A DNA stretch of 28,224 nucleotides from Piscirickettsiaceae bacterium (GTDB taxonomy: Bacteria; Pseudomonadota; Gammaproteobacteria; Nitrosococcales; Methylophagaceae). Location of the stretch: NCBI GenBank assembly GCA_030627065.1, contig DAOUSV010000004.1, positions 1-28,224 of the forward strand, written 5' to 3'. The notes beneath the pieces are model-generated. The model had not been told where the DNA came from. It made no database searches and saw only the letters and a list, made by a program, of their open reading frames with translations. Position numbers and translations under genes: made by a program. Positions 6,692-13,822 of this stretch are shown here, in pieces. Positions within the stretch are counted from its first letter, which is position 1; each line of letters starts with the position of its first letter.

Positions 6692-9180
6692 TGGCAGAAA
6701 AGAAAATCTCCTCAAGTGCTGAGCTAAAGGTTAAGAAAGCACCAGCAACCAGGAAGCGAACTAGAGAAACATTTACTACTACAAGTAAAAAGGCGGAAAA
6801 AATGAAGACAGAAACAGAATTATTAGAAGAAAGTTTTGCCGCTTTGGCACCGCAAGGTGAAGCCTTGGCTGCCCGATTCTATGAACGGTTATTTGCAGAG
6901 TATCCTCAAGTGATACCGCTATTTGAAGGGATATCAGTTAAGGGTCAAGAGAAAAAATTGCTAGCATCACTTGTACTGTTGGTACAGAACTTGCGTAACC
7001 CAGATGTACTGAAAGACTATTTAACAGCATTAGGTGCAAGACATGTTCACTATGGGGTGGTTGCAGAACATTACCCAATAGTAGCGGAAAACTTACTAGC
7101 CGTTATGGCTGAGTTTGCCGGCAAACTTTGGACAGCTGAAGTAAAACAAGCATGGACCAATACCTTAAATACTGTAGCAACGATTATGTTAGATGCATAT
7201 GAGCCGACGGAGGCAGATGAAATGGCGAACAAAGAATTAGAGCAACAATTGAATTTAATGCGGTCAGCAGTGGATGGTTCAAATACCGCATTGATGATGT
7301 GTGATAAAGATCTTGTCATTACTTACGCTAATCCAGCGGTGATAGCGTTATTAGACAATAGACTGACAGAGTTACGTCAAGTGTTTCCTCGCTTAGATTT
7401 AAGTAAAGTGATTGGTACATGTATTGATGATTTCCATAAAGACCCCTCATTACAACGAGGCATTTTATCTGATCTTAAAAACTTGCCTTATAACAATCAA
7501 ATTCAATTATTAGATATTCATTTTGATTTAACGGCAACGGGATTACTTGATGCTGATGGAAACTATGCCGGTAATATGGTTGAGTGGAAAGACATTACAA
7601 CTAAAAAAGAAAAAGAACTTGATGTGGCACGCTTACAATCAGCTGTAGATGGTTCATCAACTGCATTAATGATGTGTGATATGGACCGTGTGATTACCTA
7701 TGCTAATCCATCTGTGGTTAAAATGTTACAAAATCGGGAAGCCGAGTTACTCAAAGCCTTCCCTCGAATGGATTTGAGTAAGATTATTGGTACATGTGTC
7801 GATGTGTTCCATAAAGACCCTTCACACCAAGCTAGATTATATCTAGACTTGCAAGCGATGCCGTATAACAATCAAATCGAAGTGGCAGGCCTACATTTTG
7901 ATCTGACATTAACCGTTCTTCTTGATGATGCTGGTCAGCAAATGGGTAATATGGTTGAGTGGAAAGATATTACTGATGAGAGGGCTCGTGAAGTAGCGCA
8001 GGAAACAAGTGAAAAAGCCATTGCAGAAGTTATTGGCGCCGCGGGTCGAGGTGAATTAGCCGAGCGTGTTGATACGAGTGAGCTTAAAGACTTCTTAAAA
8101 GTGGCTGGCGAAGGTGTTAATAGCATTATGGCCGAGTTTGAACGGGCTGTTAATGAATGCTTACGTGTCGCGAAAGGATTGGAGGATGGCGACTTAACGA
8201 CAACGGTTGAAGGGGAATGGTTCGGTATAGTGAATGACCTTGCTCAGTCATTAGATGCGACGACAACTAGTTTACTCACAACGATGGTTGATATTAACGA
8301 TGCTTCTGAAAGTATTAGTTCAGCCGCAGGTGAAATCTCTGAAGGTAATATTGATTTAAGCCAACGTACTGAACAGCAAGCATCTTCACTAGAAGAAACA
8401 GCTTCTAGTATGGAAGAGTTAACGAGTACCGTTCGTCAAAACTCTGACAATGCTCGCCAAGCGAATCAGTTGGCGGCATCAAGTCGTGAGCAAGCTGAGA
8501 AAGGTGGTTCAGTTATTAAAAATGCAATTGAAGCGATGACCGCAATCAGTGCTTCAAGCAAGAAAGTAACTGATATTATCGGTGTTATTGATGAGATTGC
8601 TTTCCAAACTAATCTACTAGCCTTAAACGCAGCAGTAGAAGCCGCACGAGCCGGTGAACAGGGTCGTGGTTTTGCGGTTGTAGCATCAGAAGTACGTAAC
8701 TTGGCACAGCGTTCAGCATCAGCAGCGAAAGAAATAAAAGAGCTGATTAATGATAGTGGTGAGAAAGTGAAAGAAGGTTCAATGCTGGTTGATGAATCAG
8801 GTCGAACATTAGAAGAAATCGTTGCCAGCTCCAAAAAAGTAGGCGATATCATCTCTGAAATTGCAGCTGCGGGTGCTGAGCAAACTCAAGGTATTGAGCA
8901 AGTAAATAAAGCCGTGACACAAATGGATGAGATGACACAGCAAAATGCAGCATTAGTAGAAGAAGCGGCTGCTGCCAGTGAGGCTTTGGATGAGCAAGGT
9001 AAGAGCTTGAGTAAAATGGTGTCATTTTTCGAACTTGGTCAGGGTGAGTCAATGCCTGCACCAGCAGCGCCAAAGTCAATAGCAGCGGCATCAAGCCCAG
9101 CGGCGGCTAAAAGACCTGCATCTAAACCTAGACCGGCTGCTTCAGTAGCTGCATCAGATGATGAATGGGATGAGTTTTAA
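6691..9180 (+). CDS. Soluble chemoreceptor: basic tail, globin, two PAS, HAMP-like region, MCP signalling domain, CheR pentapeptide
   Basis: An 829-residue methyl-accepting protein with no transmembrane segment. Residues 1-40 are very basic (cluster RKRTRE at 21-26). A globin follows at about 44-170, aligning with flavohemoglobin globins: Tyr64 (B10), Phe78 (CD1), Gln86 (E7) and proximal His118 (F8) are all present. Two PAS domains at about 192-305 and 317-430 are roughly two-thirds identical. A HAMP-like linker (about 440-525) leads to the signalling hairpin, with the tip FQTNLLALNAAVEAARAGE. The C terminus is an Ala/Pro linker ending EWDEF, which resembles the CheR/CheB-binding xWxxF pentapeptide. 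A haem-bound O2 or NO sensor for a cytoplasmic array is inferred; it is the counterpart of Aer2/McpB in P. aeruginosa che2 by position. It overlaps parA by one base and is followed by cheR. An internal ATG at residue 38 is an alternative start, but GGGAG precedes ATG 6691. Confidence 0.93.
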   Translation: MAEKKISSSAELKVKKAPATRKRTRETFTTTSKKAEKMKTETELLEESFAALAPQGEALAARFYERLFAEYPQVIPLFEGISVKGQEKKLLASLVLLVQNLRNPDVLKDYLTALGARHVHYGVVAEHYPIVAENLLAVMAEFAGKLWTAEVKQAWTNTLNTVATIMLDAYEPTEADEMANKELEQQLNLMRSAVDGSNTALMMCDKDLVITYANPAVIALLDNRLTELRQVFPRLDLSKVIGTCIDDFHKDPSLQRGILSDLKNLPYNNQIQLLDIHFDLTATGLLDADGNYAGNMVEWKDITTKKEKELDVARLQSAVDGSSTALMMCDMDRVITYANPSVVKMLQNREAELLKAFPRMDLSKIIGTCVDVFHKDPSHQARLYLDLQAMPYNNQIEVAGLHFDLTLTVLLDDAGQQMGNMVEWKDITDERAREVAQETSEKAIAEVIGAAGRGELAERVDTSELKDFLKVAGEGVNSIMAEFERAVNECLRVAKGLEDGDLTTTVEGEWFGIVNDLAQSLDATTTSLLTTMVDINDASESISSAAGEISEGNIDLSQRTEQQASSLEETASSMEELTSTVRQNSDNARQANQLAASSREQAEKGGSVIKNAIEAMTAISASSKKVTDIIGVIDEIAFQTNLLALNAAVEAARAGEQGRGFAVVASEVRNLAQRSASAAKEIKELINDSGEKVKEGSMLVDESGRTLEEIVASSKKVGDIISEIAAAGAEQTQGIEQVNKAVTQMDEMTQQNAALVEEAAAASEALDEQGKSLSKMVSFFELGQGESMPAPAAPKSIAAASSPAAAKRPASKPRPAASVAASDDEWDEF

Positions 9181-9194
9181 GAGGTAGTTTGATT

Positions 9195-9228
9195 GAGGGA
9201 GGATGGCAACATTCTCCCTTTGTTATAG
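9195..9228 (+). terminator. Hairpin with GCAA tetraloop after the globin receptor gene
   Basis: AGGGAGGATG (9196-9205) pairs with CATTCTCCCT (9210-9219) through one G-U pair around a GCAA tetraloop, followed by TTTGTTAT. The stem is strong, but the T-run is interrupted, so partial termination or mRNA end protection is likely before cheR. Confidence 0.5.
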
Positions 9229-9263
9229 GGATCGATGTATCCTAAGCCGTAAAGCTGAATGTC

Positions 9264-9294
9264 GAGCAACAATAAAGTAAAATTCTTGTTGCTC
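9264..9294 (+). promoter_or_regulatory. Perfect 9-base inverted repeat in the cheR leader
   Basis: GAGCAACAA at 9264-9272 and TTGTTGCTC at 9286-9294 are exact inverse complements with a 13-base AT-rich spacer. The repeat ends 11 bases before the cheR ribosome site (AGGGAAGG, 9305-9312). It could be a protein-binding site or an RNA hairpin in the leader. Confidence 0.4.
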
Positions 9295-9320
9295 AGTTGA
9301 TAAAAGGGAAGGTTAATCAC

Positions 9321-10157
9321 ATGGCGGAAAGACGCGAATTTGAATTTACAGATGCTAACTTTGAGCGTATTCGACAATTCGTATCTGAACACACGGGCAT
9401 TGTTCTAACAAAAAAGAAAAAAGACATGGTGTACGGTCGCCTCTCCAAACGCGTTCGTAAGGGAGGTTTTGGTTCTTTCGATGCATTTCTTCATGAGTTG
9501 GATATTGGGAATGCAGAAGAACAAGACTTTATGATCAATGCGATCACTACAAACTTGACGGCATTCTTTCGTGAAAACCATCACTTTGAACACTTGGCTA
9601 ATGTCGTTATTCCTGAGTTAATTGAAAAGAATAAACATAGCAAACGAATTCGTATTTGGTCTGCTGGTTGCTCAACAGGCGAAGAACCTTATAGTATCGC
9701 CATTACTTTGAAAGAAAACATACCAGACTTTGACAAGTGGGATATAAAAATCCTTGCAACGGATCTTGATGCCAATGTTGTAGCACATGGTAAAGCCGGA
9801 ACGTATCGTGAAGAGCGAATAACAGGCTTGCCTGATAAGATCATTAAGCGCTGGTTTACATCCGGCGAGGGTGATGATGGGGAGATGGTACAGGTTGCTC
9901 CAGAACTACAAGATATTATTACCTTTAAGCGGTTAAATCTATTACATGAATGGCCAATGAAAGGGCCGTTTGATTTTATGTTTTGTCGTAATGTAGTTAT
10001 TTATTTTGATAAAGATACGCAGCGTGTTTTATTTGATCGCTATGCCGATATTTTAGCGCCCAATGCTCATATGTTTATTGGACATTCTGAAACGCTATTT
10101 AAAGTGTCAACTCGTTTTGAATCCTTGGGTCAAACTATTTATAAGAAGCTAAACTAG
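9321..10157 (+). CDS. cheR: Chemotaxis methyltransferase CheR
   Basis: A 278-residue SAM-dependent enzyme that methylates glutamates of chemoreceptors. The helical N domain (about 10-75, including a Lys-rich KKKKD and RVRKGG) recognises receptor helices. The methyltransferase core has WSAGCSTGEEPYSIAI (SAM site), ATDLDANVV, and FCRNVVIYFD. The beta-subdomain segment around SGEGDDGEMVQVAPEL is where pentapeptide binding occurs in CheR proteins that dock on xWxxF tails, matching the EWDEF end of the neighbouring receptor. ATG 9321 has AGGGAAGG 8 bases upstream; an in-frame ATG at 9297 lacks this. The stop TAG shares its G with the GTG start of cheD (TAGTG). Confidence 0.96.
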   Translation: MAERREFEFTDANFERIRQFVSEHTGIVLTKKKKDMVYGRLSKRVRKGGFGSFDAFLHELDIGNAEEQDFMINAITTNLTAFFRENHHFEHLANVVIPELIEKNKHSKRIRIWSAGCSTGEEPYSIAITLKENIPDFDKWDIKILATDLDANVVAHGKAGTYREERITGLPDKIIKRWFTSGEGDDGEMVQVAPELQDIITFKRLNLLHEWPMKGPFDFMFCRNVVIYFDKDTQRVLFDRYADILAPNAHMFIGHSETLFKVSTRFESLGQTIYKKLN

Positions 10158-10786
10158 TGAGTGAGTCCCGCCCATTACAACCAGAGTGTTTACCTTCATT
10201 TAATGATGTAAACCGCTATTGGGATCGTACTCATGAGACATGGGCTGCAAAAATATTACCTGGTGAATATTATGTGACAACGAGCCAAGAAGAGGCTGTT
10301 GCGACTACGTTAGGTTCGTGTGTATCTGCCTGTATTCGAGATAAAGTATTTGGCATTGGAGGAATGAATCACTTTATGTTACCTACAAAATCAATACACG
10401 GTAGTGATGACTGGATGGACTCAGCTGCGCGTTATGGTGGTTATGCAATGGAACATTTAATTAATGACATTCTCAAAGCTGGTGGAAATCGAAATAATTT
10501 AGAGATAAAGCTCACCGGTGGAGGCCGGATTATGCAGAATATGTCGGATGTTGGAGCGCGTAATATTAGCTTTGCATTAGAATATCTGCAAACCGAAGGC
10601 TTTGAAGCTATAAGTGAAGACTTAGGTGATATTTATCCTCGAAAAGTAATGTATTATCCTGCAACCGGACGATTGCTTGTTAAGCGCTTACGATCTATGC
10701 ACAATGATACATTGATTCAACGTGAGCAAGCTTACCAGCATGATCTGGATGTACAGCCGGACTCAGGTGGTGTTGACCTTTTTTAA
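10157..10786 (+). CDS. cheD: Chemoreceptor glutamine deamidase CheD
   Basis: A 209-residue CheD. The catalytic Cys is Cys55 in TTLGSCVSACI and the His is His72 in GGMNHFMLP, both in the family positions. CheD converts receptor glutamines to glutamates, priming them for CheR methylation, and in some systems binds CheC; no cheC is seen here. The start is GTG 10157, overlapping the cheR stop as TAGTG, so translation is probably coupled. Residues 1-30 (to HETW) and the C-terminal 35 residues extend beyond the core. The C terminus is SGGVDLF, strikingly like SGDIDLF at the end of the small receptor encoded at 12116. Confidence 0.95.
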   Translation: MSESRPLQPECLPSFNDVNRYWDRTHETWAAKILPGEYYVTTSQEEAVATTLGSCVSACIRDKVFGIGGMNHFMLPTKSIHGSDDWMDSAARYGGYAMEHLINDILKAGGNRNNLEIKLTGGGRIMQNMSDVGARNISFALEYLQTEGFEAISEDLGDIYPRKVMYYPATGRLLVKRLRSMHNDTLIQREQAYQHDLDVQPDSGGVDLF

Positions 10787-10788
10787 TG

Positions 10789-10806
10789 ACTTGCTCGAGA
10801 GTAAGT
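10789..10806 (+). terminator. Weak hairpin after cheD
   Basis: ACTTGCT (10789-10795) pairs with AGTAAGT (10800-10806) through one G-U pair, with loop CGAG, followed by TATTTATG. The stem is short and AT-rich and there is no clean T-run, so any termination would be partial. Confidence 0.25.
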
Positions 10807-10884
10807 TATTTATGATGCGAACCGTATGGCTTTTCGATGCGGTTGTTACTTTGAAAAAAGTTCCCAAATAGGGCCCGTTATAGC

Positions 10885-10890
10885 TATAAT
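10885..10890 (+). promoter_or_regulatory. Possible -10 element before cheB
   Basis: TATAAT is a perfect -10 hexamer and lies within the 12-base palindrome TTATAGCTATAA at 10878-10889. The best -35 at proper distance is TTCCCA (10861-10866), which is poor, so the site would need an activator or may not be a promoter. It lies 38 bases before the cheB start. Confidence 0.3.
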
Positions 10891-10927
10891 TATCAGTCTT
10901 GTTATTTCAAAGAAAGGGATATTCTCT

Positions 10928-12013
10928 ATGGCAAAAATTAGCGTTCTGGTTGTTGATGATTCAGCATTAGTTAGGAAGTTATTAACCGAAATCCTAGAGT
11001 CTGATCCTGATATTGAAGTCGTCGGTACCGCTATCGATCCCCTTATTGCCCGAGAAAAAATCAAAAAATTGCAACCTGACGTCTTAACTTTAGATGTTGA
11101 AATGCCCCGTATGGATGGCGTTACCTTCTTGAGAAATCTGATGCGATTACGTCCAATGCCTGTTGTTATGGTATCTACCTTGACTGAGCAAGGAGCTGAA
11201 GTAACCTTGGAGGCGTTAGAGTTGGGTGCCGTTGATTTTATAACTAAACCAAAGCTCGACTTTTCTAATACGATTGGTGATTATGCCGCTGAAATAATCG
11301 AAAAAGTAAAAATAGCATCAATGGTTAATGTACAAGCATTAGCACAAAATATTGTTGCTTTACCTGATGTGCCAGAAAAGTTAACTGCCGATGCTGTTTT
11401 AGCTAAGCGAGCTCCAGGAACAATCCCGTCACATTTAAAAACTACAGAAAAAATCATAGCGATTGGTTCTTCTACAGGTGGAACCGAGGCGGTAAAAGAT
11501 GTGCTGAAAATGTTACCGGCAGACTCGCCGGGCATCGTTATAACGCAGCATATTCCTGCCGCATTTAGTGGGCCATTTGCGCTGCGCGTTAATAGTGTCT
11601 CGGCGATCGAAGTCTGTGAGGCGCAAGATGGGCAGCAAATATTGCCAGGACATGCCTATATCGCCCCGGGAGGTAAGCATTTAATTGTCGAACGAAGTGG
11701 TGCTAGGTTCTATTGTCGATTAAATGACGGTCCGCCAGTGAGTCGTCACAAGCCTTCTGTTGATGTACTGTTTCGTTCTATTGCTCAGAATGTCGGTGCA
11801 AATGCTATTGGTATTATGTTGACAGGTATGGGTGATGATGGTGCTAAAGGTATGCTCGAAATGAAAGAAGCGGGAGCATTTAATTTTGTACAGGATGAAA
11901 ATAGTAGCGTCGTTTGGGGGATGCCAGGGCAAGCTGTGAAAATTGGGGCGGCGGAATTACAATTGCCTTTAAATAAAATAGCAGGGAAGTTGATGAGTTT
12001 AGTGAGTCAATAG
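10928..12013 (+). CDS. cheB: Chemotaxis methylesterase/deamidase CheB
   Basis: A 361-residue two-domain protein. The receiver domain (about 1-120) has Asp10-Asp11 and phosphoacceptor Asp56 in TLDVEMPRMDG. The methylesterase domain starts near 174: Ser182 in IGSSTGG, His208 in ITQHIP, and the Asp in LTGMGDDGAKG form the catalytic triad, with AFNFVQDENSSVVWGMP near the end. Phosphorylated by CheA, it removes methyl groups that CheR adds, giving adaptation. I placed the start at ATG 10928, which has AAAGGGA 8 bases upstream and yields the standard MAKISVLVVDDS; an in-frame ATG at 10826 would add 34 hydrophobic residues with no family support. It may have its own promoter in the 141 bases after cheD. 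Confidence 0.96.
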   Translation: MAKISVLVVDDSALVRKLLTEILESDPDIEVVGTAIDPLIAREKIKKLQPDVLTLDVEMPRMDGVTFLRNLMRLRPMPVVMVSTLTEQGAEVTLEALELGAVDFITKPKLDFSNTIGDYAAEIIEKVKIASMVNVQALAQNIVALPDVPEKLTADAVLAKRAPGTIPSHLKTTEKIIAIGSSTGGTEAVKDVLKMLPADSPGIVITQHIPAAFSGPFALRVNSVSAIEVCEAQDGQQILPGHAYIAPGGKHLIVERSGARFYCRLNDGPPVSRHKPSVDVLFRSIAQNVGANAIGIMLTGMGDDGAKGMLEMKEAGAFNFVQDENSSVVWGMPGQAVKIGAAELQLPLNKIAGKLMSLVSQ

Positions 12014-12115
12014 TCGTTTAACTCATTTTAAGGCGCAATAATTGCATCGTTTAATTATATTTCAGGCATAAGCGATCAAAAACTCATAACTGATGGATAA
12101 AAATTAGGGTAACGA

Positions 12116-13300
12116 ATGAACAAAGAAGTCTTTATTTCATTGATGTTGACGGCATTTCTCGCCATTACTAGCTTGTTCCAAGCTAATTATTTTGCATTTA
12201 TAGTTGTTATTATCACGGCATTTGTATGGCTGTTTTTGCCGCTTTTGCTAAAAAATAGCAGTAGGGATATGGACAGTAAGCCGGGAAATGATAATGATCA
12301 GTTTGATTCTTCCGTACTTATTGATATTCAAGAGATGCATGATGAGGCTTATTCCCATTTGACGGAGCAGCTAGGCTTAGTTCGTGGTGAGAGTGAACAG
12401 ATCAATGGTTTAGTGCAAAATGCAATTAGTCAGTTGACTACTAGCTTTCAAGGCTTAAATGAGCAAAGTACATTGCAAGCAAACATGCTGACAGGGCTGT
12501 TAAATGAAGAGGATGATGGCGGTTCAGGCTTTAGTTCTTTTGTCGCAGAGACGGATAGGTTGCTTTCTTACTTTGTTGAGCTGGTTTTAGGCAATAGTAA
12601 AGACAGTATGTATTTGATGCATCGCTTGGATGACATGACTGAAAAAGTAAATGGCGTTGTCTCACTATTAGGTGATGTAAAAGAAATTGCATCACAAACG
12701 AATCTCTTAGCACTTAATGCGGCTATTGAAGCTGCTCGGGCTGGTGAGGCGGGTCGTGGTTTTGCTGTGGTTGCCGATGAGGTTAGAAAGTTATCACGAA
12801 AATCTGATGATTTTAGTGAGGAGATCAATGGTTTAGCCAGTGACGTTAAAATGGCATTGGCTTCGGCAACTGAAGTGGTTAATAGAATCGTTTCTGCAGA
12901 TATGAATGTGGCATTGAGTGGTAAAAAGAAAGTGGCAGATATGTCAGGCTCTGTGGCAGAAATGAATACACGATCACAGCATATTATTGAAAAAACCGGT
13001 GAGGTATCTCAGCAAATGTCGGCAATGGTTAATCAAGCTGTTACATCATTGCAGTTTGAAGATATGTGTACGCAGCTATCTGCACACATTGTCCGTCGTT
13101 TAGATTCTGTCGGTGAGTTAAGCTCATTGGTTGATCAGTTGCATGAAGCGCGAATAAATCCAAACAAGTTGGCAGGTTACCGTGATTTATTAACGGGTAT
13201 TGAACAGTCATTATCTGAATTGAAACCGAAAATAAAGTCGGTTGAGCATCAAGCAGTATCTCAGCAAGATTTAGCTTCGGGTGATATTGATTTATTTTAG
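12116..13300 (+). CDS. Small membrane MCP-like protein with CheZ-like D-x3-Q motif
   Basis: A 394-residue methyl-accepting-type protein. Two hydrophobic segments at about 5-22 and 26-46 form a membrane hairpin with almost no periplasmic loop, so no external ligand domain exists. The cytoplasmic part has a shortened helical arm, then the receptor tip SQTNLLALNAAIEAARAGE (about 193-211). After the hairpin, residues 311-324 read SLQFEDMCTQLSAH: Asp316 and Gln320 match the spacing of the CheZ phosphatase residues Asp143 and Gln147 (FQDLTGQ in E. coli). The C terminus is SGDIDLF. AGGG lies 6 bases before ATG 12116. It follows cheB and precedes a STAS gene. Receptor fold is certain; phosphatase activity is inference. 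Confidence 0.9.
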   Translation: MNKEVFISLMLTAFLAITSLFQANYFAFIVVIITAFVWLFLPLLLKNSSRDMDSKPGNDNDQFDSSVLIDIQEMHDEAYSHLTEQLGLVRGESEQINGLVQNAISQLTTSFQGLNEQSTLQANMLTGLLNEEDDGGSGFSSFVAETDRLLSYFVELVLGNSKDSMYLMHRLDDMTEKVNGVVSLLGDVKEIASQTNLLALNAAIEAARAGEAGRGFAVVADEVRKLSRKSDDFSEEINGLASDVKMALASATEVVNRIVSADMNVALSGKKKVADMSGSVAEMNTRSQHIIEKTGEVSQQMSAMVNQAVTSLQFEDMCTQLSAHIVRRLDSVGELSSLVDQLHEARINPNKLAGYRDLLTGIEQSLSELKPKIKSVEHQAVSQQDLASGDIDLF

Positions 13301-13380
13301 TTGAAGCATCTAATTTAAAATTAGATTAGAATAGCGGTATATTATATTATAGTCGCATCAATATTAAGGATATATTTTAG

Positions 13381-13677
13381 ATGGGTATAGCAACAAAAAC
13401 GGATGGTAACAAAATCATTATTAGTGTGACCGGTCGTTTTGACTTTAGTGTTCAAAGTGATTTTAGACTGGCATATGAATCAGCCGCGAGCAGCAGTCAC
13501 TTTGTAATTAACTTCGCTACAGCCGATTATATGGATAGCTCGGCATTAGGGATGTTACTGTTATTACGTGACTTTGCTGGTGGTGAAAGTGCTAATGTAG
13601 AGTTAGCCAACTGCGGTGAAGAAATCAGAAATATTCTAGAAATATCTAATTTTGGTAAGTTATTTTCGATTAGTTAA
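13381..13677 (+). CDS. STAS-domain anti-sigma-factor antagonist-like protein
   Basis: A 98-residue single STAS domain with the full SpoIIAA-type signature MDSSALGMLLLL; Ser53 is the candidate phosphoacceptor. Such proteins act in partner switching with a serine kinase/anti-sigma factor, but no kinase of that type is encoded in the window, so the partner is elsewhere or the role differs. AAGGA at 13366-13370 lies 10 bases before ATG 13381. It follows the small MCP gene and is followed by a strong terminator, so it ends the che transcription unit. It differs from the STAS protein at 2502, which has Ala at this site. Confidence 0.9.
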   Translation: MGIATKTDGNKIIISVTGRFDFSVQSDFRLAYESAASSSHFVINFATADYMDSSALGMLLLLRDFAGGESANVELANCGEEIRNILEISNFGKLFSIS

Positions 13678-13686
13678 ATTTTAAGC

Positions 13687-13713
13687 TGTCCATATGTAAA
13701 TATGGACATTTTT
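13687..13713 (+). terminator. Rho-independent terminator ending the che block
   Basis: TGTCCATAT (13687-13695) pairs perfectly with ATATGGACA (13700-13708) around the loop GTAA, followed by TTTTT. This is a well-formed intrinsic terminator 10 bases after the second STAS gene. Confidence 0.85.
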
Positions 13714-13762
13714 CTTGTCTACGGTGATTTTCTTTTATCGCATCACTGTGACTTTAAATATT

Positions 13763-13789
13763 CCCCTCCCGCTTGCTCCCCCCTCTCCC
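13763..13789 (-). other. Potential G-quadruplex-forming tract upstream of fliK
   Basis: The + strand has four C-runs: CCCC (13763-13766), CCC (13768-13770), CCCCCC (13778-13783) and CCC (13787-13789), separated by 1, 7 and 3 bases. The - strand therefore fits the canonical G3+N1-7 quadruplex pattern. This is conspicuous in AT-rich surroundings and lies 34 bases before the sigma-54-like promoter of fliK. Confidence 0.5.
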
Positions 13790-13822
13790 TATAAAAACAA
13801 AAACTCCGATTTGATTATTATT

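Noticed and set aside
8466..8852. A 128-codon - strand frame inside the soluble receptor gene
   Set aside because: Similar antisense frames appear opposite all three receptor genes at the conserved hairpin region, an effect of codon use in that motif and not a gene.
9250..9276. A sigma-28 flagellar promoter before cheR
   Set aside because: TAAA is present, but the bases at the expected GCCGATAA position match poorly.
10851..10890. TTGAAA and TATAAT before cheB as a promoter
   Set aside because: The spacing is 28 bases, too long; only the -10 element was kept, at low confidence.
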